NCBI GenBank assembly: GCA_002307245.1
Contig: DBTW01000071.1
Location: 1-37,065 of the forward strand
Direction of reading: 5' to 3'
DNA length: 37,065 nucleotides
Origin: Spirochaetaceae bacterium UBA1306
Lineage (GTDB): Bacteria; Spirochaetota; Spirochaetia; Treponematales; Rectinemataceae
Part shown: positions 17,128 to 25,088 of the stretch, in pieces
Layout of the letters: every line of letters begins with the position of its first letter
How positions within the stretch are numbered: position 1 is the stretch's first letter
Translations under genes and position numbers: made by a program
Notes under the pieces: model-generated
Seen by the model: the letters and a program-made list of their open reading frames with translations, nothing else
Database searches by the model: none
Told to the model about the DNA's origin: nothing

Positions 17128-18198
17128 CTATGCCGGCGCGAGCACGTTGTAGACCGGCCCCGAAAGCTCCATCACGAGGGGGAAGTCGGCCGCCGCGAGC
17201 TCGGTGACCTCGCCCTCGCATTGGAGGAGGATGCCCCGGTCGTAGTCGAGCCTGATGCGCGTGGCCGAGAATAGCCTGACCAGGTCGGCGCCCAGGCTGC
17301 GGTGCCCGCCCGAGCTTATCTGGTCCTTGAAGGCCAGCTTCTTGAGCAGGGACATCTGGAACACGACGCAGGCGTTGTCGTCGTCGGGCAGTATCGGCTT
17401 GTTGGAGCCGTATTGGCGGTGCCCCGAGGCCCCCATCGCGACGAGCAGGCAGGGCTTGGTGAAGGAGGCGGTCTCGCGGCCGGAAGCGTCCTCGGCCCTC
17501 ACGCCGAGGGGGGCCGGAGGCCAGATGCGGTCGTAGAAGACCGAAGAGACGTCGACCCAGAGCTTATAGGAATCGCCCGGGAAGATCGACTTGAGCCGGT
17601 TGGTCATCCTGCAGACGAAGGCGTCGACGCCGACCGAGGCGATGTTGAAGGACCAGAGGGGCTGCCGCCCGCCCTCGGGGTTGGGCAGGATCCTGATGGC
17701 CTGACGCGGCGAGTGGACGAGGGGACCGAGGATGCGCCCCAGGCAGGCGAGGAGGTCGCGGCCCTCGGAACCGTCGTTGCCCGTGCCCATCGGCAGCCGG
17801 AGGATGGCGAAGCGGCCGTGCTCCGAGGCGGGCATCTCGACGAGGGCGCTCGCCGTCTCGAGCGCGGTGCCGTCGCCCCCCGCCGTGAGCACGATGCGGC
17901 GGCGGCCCGGCACGTCGCTCCGGGATTCCTCGATGATCGATCTCGCGATGTCCATGGCATGGCCCGATCGCTCGGTCAGGTGGAGCCTGAGGCTCGTCCT
18001 GCCCTCGCGGAGCGGCAGGGCAGAAGCCCGGCGCACGAGCTCGTCCAGCTCGGCCCTATGCCGCTTCGAGTAGGAGGGACGCATGAAGCCGCCGGCCCTC
18101 GGGTTGGCGATCAGATCGACGGCCAGATCTTCTCCGGGAAACGCGGGGCTATGGTCGAATAGGCGGGAAACCGAGGCGGCGAGTTCATCGGGGCGCAT
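17128..18198 (-). CDS. Diacylglycerol kinase-like lipid kinase
   Basis: 356 residues. The catalytic DAGK domain is marked by LIANPRAGG near residue 30, the nucleotide loop TAGGDGT near 105, and PMGTGND, the counterpart of the family's P-x-GTxND. The C-terminal half is the beta-sandwich typical of DgkB/YegS/sphingosine-kinase relatives. It likely phosphorylates a membrane lipid such as diacylglycerol, but the exact substrate is open. At 356 residues it is somewhat longer than the usual ~300. It appears leaderless: the promoter's -10 ends eight bases before the ATG. Confidence 0.83.
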   Translation of the reverse strand: MRPDELAASVSRLFDHSPAFPGEDLAVDLIANPRAGGFMRPSYSKRHRAELDELVRRASALPLREGRTSLRLHLTERSGHAMDIARSIIEESRSDVPGRRRIVLTAGGDGTALETASALVEMPASEHGRFAILRLPMGTGNDGSEGRDLLACLGRILGPLVHSPRQAIRILPNPEGGRQPLWSFNIASVGVDAFVCRMTNRLKSIFPGDSYKLWVDVSSVFYDRIWPPAPLGVRAEDASGRETASFTKPCLLVAMGASGHRQYGSNKPILPDDDNACVVFQMSLLKKLAFKDQISSGGHRSLGADLVRLFSATRIRLDYDRGILLQCEGEVTELAAADFPLVMELSGPVYNVLAPA

Positions 18199-18206
18199 GG
18201 GGCATG

Positions 18207-18235
18207 AGTCTAGCGCCTCCGCGCAGAGCTGTCCA
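18207..18235 (-). promoter_or_regulatory. Promoter for the DAG-kinase-like gene, near-leaderless
   Basis: On the minus strand TGGACA (18235-18230), a 17-base spacer and TAGACT (18212-18207) are followed by eight bases and the ATG at 18198. A leader of at most one or two bases is predicted and no Shine-Dalgarno is visible. Confidence 0.48.
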
Positions 18236-18260
18236 CCTCGGATCGCGTCGAGGCCGCGAA

Positions 18261-18290
18261 TTGTAGGAATGGCGCTCCTTCGCCGATAAT
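18261..18290 (+). promoter_or_regulatory. Possible promoter for the parA-like gene
   Basis: TTGTAG (18261-18266), an 18-base spacer and GATAAT (18285-18290) precede a GGGAG Shine-Dalgarno sequence and the ATG at 18306. The -10 is good and the -35 is poor. Confidence 0.35.
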
Positions 18291-18305
18291 CGAGTAGGGA
18301 GATCC

Positions 18306-19064
18306 ATGAAAGTACTCTGCATCGCCCAGCAGAAGGGCGGAGTGTGCAAGACCACGACCGTGCTAAGCCTCTCCGCGTCCTGGGCCCTCGAAGGCTCGCG
18401 CGTCCTCATGATCGACGTCGATCCCCAGGCCAACCTCACGAGGAACATCGTGGACTACGAGCGCCTCGCGGTCGACATGTCGTCGGTCTACGCGGCCAAG
18501 GCGAGCCTCAAGGAGGCGATAGCCCCCACGGCGACGCCCGGTCTCTTCATCGCCCCCGCCCGCACCAGCCTCAGCCGGGTCGAGAACCTCGAGCGCAGCC
18601 TCTCGACCTATACGGTCCTCCGCAGGGAGATCGCCAAGCTGGGGGACGCATTCGACCGCGTCGTCATCGACACGCCCCCCTCCCTCGGCCTCTTCACGGT
18701 CTCGGCCTTCCTGTCGGCGAGCCACGTCCTCGTGCCCGTGCAGCCCACGTTCTTCTGCCAGGAGGGCTTAGGCGACCTGAATCAGACGATAGTCGAGGCG
18801 AGGGAGGACAACGCCGGACTCGTCTCCGTGCGCTACTTCATGACCCTCTTCGACAAGAGGACGATCATCAGCCAGGAGATCGCCGGCCTTCTACGCGACA
18901 AGCTCGGCCCAAGCCTCTTCGCCACGACCATCCGGAGGAATATCGCGGTCGAGGAGAGCCAATACGCCCAAAAGACGATATTCGATTACGCGCCCAGATC
19001 CACGGGCGCCGAAGACTACCGCGCCCTCGCGAAGGAAGTAGCCGCATGGCTAGAAAGCAGCTAA
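18306..19064 (+). CDS. ParA/MinD-type ATPase (orphan)
   Basis: 252 residues, typical of short ParA/Soj proteins without a DNA-binding N-terminus. The deviant Walker A motif is KGGVCKTTT (residues 10-18): both lysines are kept, but cysteine (Cys14) replaces the usual glycine before Lys15. The A' motif (DVDPQANLT) and Walker B (VVIDTPPSLG) are intact. Such ATPases bind DNA non-specifically as dimers and position chromosomes, plasmids or protein clusters. No ParB, parS-like repeat or replication gene is nearby. The only coupled gene is a small basic protein overlapping by 19 bases, so cargo positioning is more likely than classical segregation. GGGAG supports this start. Confidence 0.88.
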   Translation: MKVLCIAQQKGGVCKTTTVLSLSASWALEGSRVLMIDVDPQANLTRNIVDYERLAVDMSSVYAAKASLKEAIAPTATPGLFIAPARTSLSRVENLERSLSTYTVLRREIAKLGDAFDRVVIDTPPSLGLFTVSAFLSASHVLVPVQPTFFCQEGLGDLNQTIVEAREDNAGLVSVRYFMTLFDKRTIISQEIAGLLRDKLGPSLFATTIRRNIAVEESQYAQKTIFDYAPRSTGAEDYRALAKEVAAWLESS

Positions 19065-19450
19065 TAAAGGGCGCCAACGCGACGCGGGTCGAGGAGCGCA
19101 TCGCCCGAGTCCCGGCCGATCTCGGCCCCGGGGCGGAATCGGGCTTGAGTATCTTCGGGGCCTTACGGGCACTCGAGGAAGGGCGGCCCGAGGCCCCGCG
19201 GCCTAAGGCCCCGGGAGGCGTCTCGCGCCCGAGGGCGCAGGCGCCCAAGGCATCCAAGCCGTCCGGCGAGGATCCGGCGCCGCGAAGCGTCAGGATCGGG
19301 CCCTCGGATTTCAACAATGCCGAGCGCGAGGCGATCGTGCGCTGCTGCTCGGACTATAGGAATCGCCTGCCCACCTACCTCCTCGCCACGCAGCGGGAGT
19401 TGAAGGTCATCGATTCGGTGATCGACAAGTGCCGAACGAAACGCAAATGA
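19046..19450 (+). CDS. Small basic protein coupled to the ParA-like ATPase
   Basis: 134 residues, family not recognised. The N-terminus is basic (ARKQLIKGANATRVEERIARV). The middle (~45-85) is Pro/Ala/Lys-rich and probably disordered. The last ~45 residues are predicted helical (EREAIVRCCSDYRNR ... VIDSVIDKCR). GAAGGAAG lies upstream and the start is inside parA, overlapping by 19 bases. In parA-partner genes a short basic segment often stimulates the ATPase, so this may be its partner or cargo adaptor; that is inference from position and charge. No ParB or CBP-type DNA-binding domain is visible. Confidence 0.72.
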   Translation: MARKQLIKGANATRVEERIARVPADLGPGAESGLSIFGALRALEEGRPEAPRPKAPGGVSRPRAQAPKASKPSGEDPAPRSVRIGPSDFNNAEREAIVRCCSDYRNRLPTYLLATQRELKVIDSVIDKCRTKRK

Positions 19451-19490
19451 GCGGATCGAAGCGGCGTCCCGAGGGCTAATCGGCCTGGGC

Positions 19491-20294
19491 TCAGGCTTTC
19501 CCGCGCTTCTTGGCCCTAGCCTCCACTTCATCCAGGAAAGAGCCCAGGTCCGCGTAGTAGTTGTCGGCGAATCGGTCGCGGCCGGGCTCGTGCCTGACGC
19601 GAGGATAGCCGTACTGCTTCGCGCCCGCACGCGCCAGGAGGGAGCGGCCCTCCGGAGACAGGCAGGGATCCTCGTCGCCCGCGAAGAAGGCCAGGGCCGG
19701 CGCCTTGACCGGGTCCTTGGGCGCGCAGAGCCTTCCGAGGCCGGCGTTGAGCTCGCGCTGGTCGCGTCCGCGGAACCGGAGGACGGTCTTGGGCGACACG
19801 AGACCCTCGAGCAGCTCGGGCTCGCCGCTTAAGGCCTCGGGAGTCATGGCCAGCTCGCCGCCGGGAAGGATGAAGAAGGGTCGGCGGGACCCGGGCGGCG
19901 GGAAATCCACGATGGGCGCGATCAAGGCCACGGCCGCGAGCTCCGGTAGGGTGGACGCGATCGGCAAGACGGCGCCGGCCGACGCGGAGCAGGCGATCAG
20001 GTAGAGGGGCAGGCCGCTCGCGATCTCGGCCTTCGCGAAGGAGACGAGGGCTTTCCTGAAAGCCTGGAGCCCCAAGCGCGGCGCCGGGCCCGAGCCGTAG
20101 GCGATCTCGGGCGCAAGGACCCTGAAGTTGCGATCGAGGAGGAATCGGATAAGCCTCTCCTCGTTCTCGAGCGGCCATAGCCCGTTGCCGAGGAAAAGAG
20201 CCGTCTTGCGATAGCCGCCCTCGCGGATCTCCCAAGAATGAAATTTGAAGGCCCGACCGCCGCCCGCCATGAAGCTCCTGGATATATGGTTCAT
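19491..20294 (-). CDS. Alpha/beta-hydrolase-fold protein
   Basis: 267 residues. The layout fits an alpha/beta hydrolase: a nucleophile elbow at IACSASAG, an acid in FAGDEDPCLSP and a late histidine in VRHEPGRDRF. The elbow departs from the usual Gly-x-Ser-x-Gly, with Ala and Ser in place of the glycines, so activity should not be assumed. GGAGG five bases before the ATG supports the start. It converges with the parA pair on the left and diverges from the SpoIIE phosphatase gene on the right. Substrate unknown. Confidence 0.75.
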   Translation of the reverse strand: MNHISRSFMAGGGRAFKFHSWEIREGGYRKTALFLGNGLWPLENEERLIRFLLDRNFRVLAPEIAYGSGPAPRLGLQAFRKALVSFAKAEIASGLPLYLIACSASAGAVLPIASTLPELAAVALIAPIVDFPPPGSRRPFFILPGGELAMTPEALSGEPELLEGLVSPKTVLRFRGRDQRELNAGLGRLCAPKDPVKAPALAFFAGDEDPCLSPEGRSLLARAGAKQYGYPRVRHEPGRDRFADNYYADLGSFLDEVEARAKKRGKA

Positions 20295-20432
20295 TCCGCC
20301 TCCAAAACGATACGAATGCCGATCGCTTGCGATTCGACACGCTCTACGCAGGCTTCAATCGTAATTCCGCGCCCCGGAACGCGCAAGCCGAAAGCCGCGG
20401 AATGCCGCGTATCGAGAAGCACCCGCGCGAAG

Positions 20433-20461
20433 TTGCGCCGTGGAGTCCCTGCGACTATAGT
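20433..20461 (+). promoter_or_regulatory. Promoter for the soluble SpoIIE phosphatase gene
   Basis: TTGCGC (20433-20438), a 17-base spacer and TATAGT (20456-20461) lie in the 187-base divergent gap. Transcription should start near 20468, giving a leader of about 14 bases before the ATG at 20482, with only a weak AAGAG ahead of it. The rest of the gap holds short imperfect inverted repeats only. Confidence 0.5.
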
Positions 20462-20481
20462 TACCTCACGAGCACCAAGAG

Positions 20482-21651
20482 ATGATCATCGCACTATTCG
20501 CGGACGAATCCTCAGGCAAGGCGGTAGCGGAACGCCTCGAGTCCATGGGCCATGCCTGCATCCCTTCGCGGGACTCCATCCCGGGCGAAGCCGACTGCGT
20601 AGTCCTCGTCGGCGAGGCGGGCCTTAGCCTAGCCCTCATAGACGCCGCCGAGGAAGCCGGCCTGCCCGTACTGAGGCTGGCCGCGGAAGGCGCGGCGACG
20701 GCGGCCGCGGCCGCGGCCTGGGGACTCGGGCTGGCCGACGAGCGCTATATCGAGGCGGCGAGGTCCGATGCCCGCGTGAAGCGGCTCGAGGACATCCGGG
20801 TGAAGATGGCCGAGCAGCGGACGCAGGAGCTCTCCGCCGCCAACGATCTCCTCGAGGACCAGGCCAGGAGCCTGAAGGAAGCCCTCGGGCGGCTGGACGG
20901 CGCCAACAAGCAGCTCATCGACGAGCTCAACCTCGCGAGCGAGCTCCAGAAGAGCCTCCTCCCCAGGTCCTACCCCAGCGACGCTCCCCTGGAGTTCGCG
21001 CATAAGTTCATCCCGCTCAATTCCATCGGCGGCGATTTCTTCGACCTCCAGAGGCTGGACGAGAAGACCCTCGGACTCGTCATCGCCGACGTCTCGGGCC
21101 ACGGCGTGGGGCCGGCCCTCATCACCGCCATGTTCAAGAGCGCCTTCGGCCTCGAGAGCCGGGGCAAGGGCAAGGACTCGCCCGCCGCCCTCATGTCCTC
21201 CCTGAACGCCGAGCTCGGCAGCATCCTCACCACTGGACACTACGTTACGGCCTTCGCGGCCTATATCGACATAGACAGCCTCGAGATGCGCTACTGCAGC
21301 GCGGGCCACCCCAACCAGCTGCTCGTGAGGGCGGACGGGAGCTCGGAGGAGCTGGCGACGATGGGCTTCCTCCTCGGCATGATGGAGGGGATGGAATACG
21401 AGGAGAAGCGGGTCGAGCTGGCGCCCGGGGACACCCTCGTGCTATTCACCGACGGGGTCTTCGAGTCGCCGGACGCCGCGGGCGAACCTTTCGGGCGCGA
21501 GGGCATTCTGCGCTCCATCGCCTCGCGGTTGGGCGCCGGCGCGTCGGAGCTCTCCGACGGTCTCTTCTCGGACCTCTTGACCTGGACAGCGGGCACCGAG
21601 GCCAGCGACGACGTCACCATCCTCATGGCCCAGGTGATCGAATCGCTCTAG
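20482..21651 (+). CDS. Soluble SpoIIE/RsbU-type serine phosphatase with coiled coil
   Basis: 389 residues. An N-terminal alpha/beta region (~1-90) does not show a recognisable receiver phospho-aspartate. A coiled coil (~95-150) links it to an RsbU-like PP2C domain (~155-389). Motifs: ELQKSLLPRSYP linker, IGGDFFD, ADVSGHGVGPAL, FTDGVFES and SDDVTIL, so metal ligands are intact. Unlike the two phosphatases at 2432 and 3814 it has no membrane segment. Plausible substrates are the two STAS proteins at 28060 and 29199, because no STAS gene is next to it; this is inference. Confidence 0.9.
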   Translation: MIIALFADESSGKAVAERLESMGHACIPSRDSIPGEADCVVLVGEAGLSLALIDAAEEAGLPVLRLAAEGAATAAAAAAWGLGLADERYIEAARSDARVKRLEDIRVKMAEQRTQELSAANDLLEDQARSLKEALGRLDGANKQLIDELNLASELQKSLLPRSYPSDAPLEFAHKFIPLNSIGGDFFDLQRLDEKTLGLVIADVSGHGVGPALITAMFKSAFGLESRGKGKDSPAALMSSLNAELGSILTTGHYVTAFAAYIDIDSLEMRYCSAGHPNQLLVRADGSSEELATMGFLLGMMEGMEYEEKRVELAPGDTLVLFTDGVFESPDAAGEPFGREGILRSIASRLGAGASELSDGLFSDLLTWTAGTEASDDVTILMAQVIESL

Positions 21652-21670
21652 CGCGCCCGGGCGTCGCGCC

Positions 21671-22744
21671 TCAGCCTCCGTCCGCCAGCCTGATCCCCAC
21701 CTGCCCGCAGGCGCGCGGATCCATATCCACGCGGGAACTCACCCGGAGGGCCCCCGCCCCGGACATCCACGAGCCGCCTCGCACGGCCTTGTACTCCCCC
21801 TCGGACGGCCCCTTGGGATCGCTGGCCGACCCCGGCGCGTAGGGCGAGTACCAATCGGCGGTCCACTCGAAGAGGTTGCCGGCCATGTCATACAGGCCGA
21901 AGCCGTTCGGCTCGAAGCGGCGCACGGGGCTCGTGCCCTTCAGTTGCTTGGCCAGATTCGCGAGCCTCTCGTTCATCACGTCCCCGTTCGGGTACTTCTT
22001 GCCGACGAGTCCGCCCCGGGCCCCGCGCTCCCACTCGGCCTCGGTGGGCAATCGCTTCCCGATCCAGGCGGCGAAGGCCGAGGCGGCATAGAAGGAAATG
22101 AAGGCGACCGGGTAATCGTCCTTGCCCTCGGGATAGCCGCCTTCGGTCCAGTCTTCCAAGTAGCGCTCATCGCGGAGCTCGGAATCGGCGCGGTCCTTCG
22201 ACCATTCGGGATGAGCCGCCACAAAGAGCGAATATTCCTTATTAGTGATGAGATGGTCGCAGAGCCGATAAGCGCCGAGGGTGACGGTATGAGGCGGTTT
22301 CTCGGCTTCCGCCGTCTCCGAGCCCATGATGAAACTGCCCGCCGCGATGGCTTTCATCGAGGTTTCCACCGAAGAGCGGGCCTCAGTATCGGCTATCGCG
22401 ACAGAAGGCGAAGCTTCGGTTGCGGGACGGGAAGGCTCGGACGCGGGGACAGGAAGCTCGGGTGCGGGCCGCGAAGGCTCCGCTGCAGAAGCGGAGGGCG
22501 GCTTCGGGGAAGTTGGCGCCGGCCGCGGCGTGGGGACCTGACCCGCCAGCGATCCGCCAAGCTGGGCGGACAAGAAGGAGCCGAGGCTCTCGCCCGAGGC
22601 CGTGATGACGGAACGGAGCTCGTCGCCGAAGCCGTCGAGCTCCTCGGGCGAGGCGGTATCGGCGAAGAAGCGCAGGTCTTGCAGGAGCCGCAGCTTGCGC
22701 TGGAGGGTCGCCATGCGGAATTCGAGGCTCTGAAGATAATCCAT
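21671..22744 (-). CDS. FGE-sulfatase (SUMF1/EgtB-like) domain protein
   Basis: 357 residues. The N-terminal ~60 residues are helical, then a Pro/Ser/Ala-rich linker (~65-120), then a formylglycine-generating-enzyme-like domain (~130-357). Family markers are FIMGSETAEAEKPPHTVTLG, RLPTEAEWERGARGG, GNLFEWTADWYSP and VRGGSW. The cysteine pair that catalyses formylglycine formation just after RGGS is absent (MSGAGALRVSSR here), so it is not a true FGE. The domain is often reused for protein modification or ligand binding. No sulfatase gene is nearby. Divergent from the 413-residue gene, with both promoters in a 137-base gap. Confidence 0.85.
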   Translation of the reverse strand: MDYLQSLEFRMATLQRKLRLLQDLRFFADTASPEELDGFGDELRSVITASGESLGSFLSAQLGGSLAGQVPTPRPAPTSPKPPSASAAEPSRPAPELPVPASEPSRPATEASPSVAIADTEARSSVETSMKAIAAGSFIMGSETAEAEKPPHTVTLGAYRLCDHLITNKEYSLFVAAHPEWSKDRADSELRDERYLEDWTEGGYPEGKDDYPVAFISFYAASAFAAWIGKRLPTEAEWERGARGGLVGKKYPNGDVMNERLANLAKQLKGTSPVRRFEPNGFGLYDMAGNLFEWTADWYSPYAPGSASDPKGPSEGEYKAVRGGSWMSGAGALRVSSRVDMDPRACGQVGIRLADGG

Positions 22745-22751
22745 CGGGTAA

Positions 22752-22780
22752 ATTGTAGACGATAGGCGTCTTCAAGTCAA
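22752..22780 (-). promoter_or_regulatory. Promoter for leaderless FGE-domain gene
   Basis: On the minus strand TTGACT (22780-22775), a 17-base spacer and TACAAT (22757-22752) are followed by seven bases and the ATG at 22744. Both hexamers match consensus at five of six positions. There is no room for a Shine-Dalgarno sequence. Confidence 0.6.
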
Positions 22781-22846
22781 AAAACCTTCTCGCAGACGCG
22801 GTGAGCGAACTTATTCATTTTTTTACACAAGAAACGATGCCCGAAT

Positions 22847-22874
22847 TTGACAAAGGATTGGACGCGCCTATACT
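22847..22874 (+). promoter_or_regulatory. Promoter for leaderless 413-residue gene
   Basis: A perfect TTGACA (22847-22852), a 16-base spacer and TATACT (22869-22874) end seven bases before the ATG at 22882, so the transcript should begin at or next to the A of the start codon. The upstream in-frame starts at 22801 and 22837 lie before this promoter. Confidence 0.62.
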
Positions 22875-22881
22875 CGATTTT

Positions 22882-24123
22882 ATGAGCATCCAAGCGGTCG
22901 ATCTTCGGAAGCTCGTTAAGATCGTCCGACAATACGAAGTCATCTACGGCGGCGGCATAAGTTCCGGCGATGCCGCCGTTCGCGAAGACTGCGAAACCCT
23001 CGTCGGCATCCTCGAGTCCGAATTGGGCGGGAAAAAGGGACAGGCCGGCCAATCCCTGCGCAAGAGCAGTCTACCCTCGCTCGTAGACGCGAAAAAAAGG
23101 CCCAAGGGCGAGGTGTTCCCCCGCCCTACGAGCGCGCGAGCCACGGAGATTGCGAAGCTGGGCTCTCCCGGAAAATCCGCGTCCGAGCCCCGGGAGAAGC
23201 TGCAAAAAAAGCCTTCCCCGCCGAAGGAAATCGCCACCTCCAAGGCCGACGCCAAGAAAGCAGTCGCCCAGCAACAGGCGCCGACGAAGCCGGCGGCGGT
23301 TAAGCCGCCGGTGGCAAGGCCATCGCCCAAGACCGAGCCCAAGGCCTCGGCCGTCAAGGCGACGACGAAACCCGTCCCCCTAAAAGCGGCCGGTAAAGGC
23401 GCACCCACGGAAATAGCGAGGAGAGTCGCCCAATCCGTTCCCTCGAAGGACGATGAGGTCTACAAGGACGTCCGCAGTAGATACTCGAGCGCGTCGAAGG
23501 CCGCTGAGGAGCGGGCGGACAAGATAGCAGGCTCCGCCTACGACTCGGGCGACGTGGAGATCAAGCACAGCTTCGCCGCCCTCCATCTCTTCGACGCCTT
23601 CAAGAAGAATCGCCTGCCCAAGTACGGCGGGTTCATAGTCTGCATCCGCTTCACGGAGGAGACGGGCTACACGGTCTTCGAGATCATCGGCTACGAGAAT
23701 ATGCAGGACATCTACCCCGATGGCGACACTCTCGTTTTCAAGAGCGTCGGCTGCAAGCTCTACGCGATAGTCGAGCCCGCGGGCTACCTGCTCAAGAGCG
23801 TAGAGCCCCCGAACCGGCCCTCCGAGCAAATGGTCCCCTACCGCTTCTCGGAGCTGCTCCGCATAACCACGAAGCGCTTTCAGAACGTCCTCATCGGGCG
23901 GAAACCGGTATTCATGCCGACGAGCTTCTCGGTCTTCAAGCCCTCGGGCGAAGACCTCGCCGTCCTCTTCTACGACCAGGCCGAGGTCTACGCCAACATC
24001 CAGGACTTCCTCATCATGGTCATGCGCGACCGCCTCGGGCTCCCCAAGGCCGACGCGCGCAAGGCGGCCGAGGTGATAGCCAAGGGCATACGCGAATTCC
24101 GGCTTTGGATGGACGAGGCATAG
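22882..24123 (+). CDS. Unrecognised protein with disordered Lys/Pro/Ala linker
   Basis: 413 residues; I do not recognise the family. Residues 1-50 look helical (DLRKLVKIVRQYEVIYGG). About 60-180 is a low-complexity Lys/Pro/Ala/Ser linker. The C-terminal ~230 residues are folded, with mixed alpha/beta segments such as YGGFIVCIRFTEETGYTVFEIIGYE and a helical end. No signal peptide or membrane helix is visible. The start is set by the promoter at 22847, which predicts a leaderless mRNA. The next gene starts two bases after its stop, so it probably heads the partner-switch operon running to 29507. The long basic linker suggests contact with nucleic acid or an acidic surface; this is inference. 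Confidence 0.7.
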   Translation: MSIQAVDLRKLVKIVRQYEVIYGGGISSGDAAVREDCETLVGILESELGGKKGQAGQSLRKSSLPSLVDAKKRPKGEVFPRPTSARATEIAKLGSPGKSASEPREKLQKKPSPPKEIATSKADAKKAVAQQQAPTKPAAVKPPVARPSPKTEPKASAVKATTKPVPLKAAGKGAPTEIARRVAQSVPSKDDEVYKDVRSRYSSASKAAEERADKIAGSAYDSGDVEIKHSFAALHLFDAFKKNRLPKYGGFIVCIRFTEETGYTVFEIIGYENMQDIYPDGDTLVFKSVGCKLYAIVEPAGYLLKSVEPPNRPSEQMVPYRFSELLRITTKRFQNVLIGRKPVFMPTSFSVFKPSGEDLAVLFYDQAEVYANIQDFLIMVMRDRLGLPKADARKAAEVIAKGIREFRLWMDEA

Positions 24124-24125
24124 GC

Positions 24126-25001
24126 ATGGTTAACAATACGAGCGTCGACATTCTGCTATCAGGCTTCAGCGACGCCGACGCCGAGGCCCTGCGCGCCGCC
24201 GCAGGCGCGCTCGGCAGGTCCGCGTCCAGGGGCGATCCCGTCAATGACGACAAGGCTACCTTCGTGCTCGCAGCGGCCTACGACGAATCGGGCCTCCGTT
24301 CCCTCCGGGCGGCCGCCTCCGAGGACCGGCGCCCCTGGTGCTTCTGCGTGCCCTCGGGCGACCGGAGCCTAATCGCGGCGGCCTGCTTCGCGCGCGAGGG
24401 GCGGGTCCTGCTCATGCCGCCGGAAGGCCGCGAGCTCAGGCGGACTCTCTCGGCCCTCGACGAGGAGGCGAAGGAGCGCAGCTCGGGGGCCCACGCCTTC
24501 GCGGGCCTGGACAAGCTCGAGGCGGAGTTCTCCTGGAAGACCTCGGTTTTCGACGTTAGCCGCGTCTGCCGGCGCCTCGCGGGGCTCCTCGCCGAGGCGG
24601 GCTTCTATCCCGACCGCTCGAGCGAGGACGAGTGCGCCCTGGCCCTCGAGGAGGCCCTCGTCAATTCGACGGAGCACGGCAACCTCGGCCTGGATTCCGC
24701 GCTCAGGCCCGACGACCCGCTCCAGGAGGACCGCTACGAGCTCGAGCGCTCGAAGCGGATGGCCGACCCGGCCTACGGGGACAAGCTCGTCCGGATCAGC
24801 CTGGCTATGGACCGGGACCAGGCCACGATGGTGCTGGAGGACGAGGGAGAGGGCTTCGACGTATCGCGGATCGACATGGAACCCAGCGGCCTCGACGTAT
24901 CGGGCAAGGGCTTCTGGCTGATTAGGCGGCCCTTCGACTCGGCCGCGTACAATCCAAAGGGTAATAGGCTGACGCTATCGCGGCGGCGGCCGAAGGCATA
25001 G
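24126..25001 (+). CDS. Anti-sigma-type ATPase (RsbW-like) with N-terminal alpha/beta domain
   Basis: 291 residues. The first ~115 residues form an alpha/beta domain without a clear receiver phosphorylation site. From about 135 on there is a HATPase_c domain with an intact N-box (LEEALVNSTEHGNL), G1 box (LEDEGEGFD) and a G2-like motif (GKGFWLIRRPFD). In contrast to the protein at 6297, the ATP-binding residues are kept. It should bind, and may phosphorylate, STAS partners; those at 28060 and 29199 are in the same operon. The ATG at 24126 is two bases after the previous stop; an earlier in-frame start would lie in that gene. No sigma factor is adjacent, so its target is unknown. Confidence 0.8.
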   Translation: MVNNTSVDILLSGFSDADAEALRAAAGALGRSASRGDPVNDDKATFVLAAAYDESGLRSLRAAASEDRRPWCFCVPSGDRSLIAAACFAREGRVLLMPPEGRELRRTLSALDEEAKERSSGAHAFAGLDKLEAEFSWKTSVFDVSRVCRRLAGLLAEAGFYPDRSSEDECALALEEALVNSTEHGNLGLDSALRPDDPLQEDRYELERSKRMADPAYGDKLVRISLAMDRDQATMVLEDEGEGFDVSRIDMEPSGLDVSGKGFWLIRRPFDSAAYNPKGNRLTLSRRRPKA

Positions 25002-25029
25002 GGCGATGGATCGACGGGAATCGGGGTAA

Positions 25030-25049
25030 GCGCCTGCCATCGCAGGTGC
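25030..25049 (+). other. Hairpin in the gap after the RsbW-like gene
   Basis: GCGCCTGC (25030-25037) pairs with GCAGGTGC (25042-25049), one G-U pair, across the loop CATC. No T run follows, so it is not a standard terminator; it may adjust message levels between operon halves. A TTGACA follows at 25064. Confidence 0.4.
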
Positions 25050-25088
25050 GGCACAGCGGAGTGTTGACATCTTTATTCGGAGGTATGC

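Noticed and set aside
17111..17131. Inverted repeat formed by the two convergent TAG stops
   Set aside because: Six-base arms without T tracts; not convincing as a bidirectional terminator.
18306..19450. Plasmid or phage partition locus
   Set aside because: No ParB, iterated repeats, replication or phage genes nearby; flanking genes are chromosomal.
19483..19499. Short GCCTG/CAGGC hairpin followed by TTT after the ParA pair
   Set aside because: The five-base stem is weak and lies mostly inside the convergent hydrolase's last codons.
22801..22881. GTG start at 22801, or ATG at 22837, for the 413-residue protein
   Set aside because: A near-consensus promoter lies at 22847-22874, downstream of both, and the next ATG falls exactly where transcription should begin.
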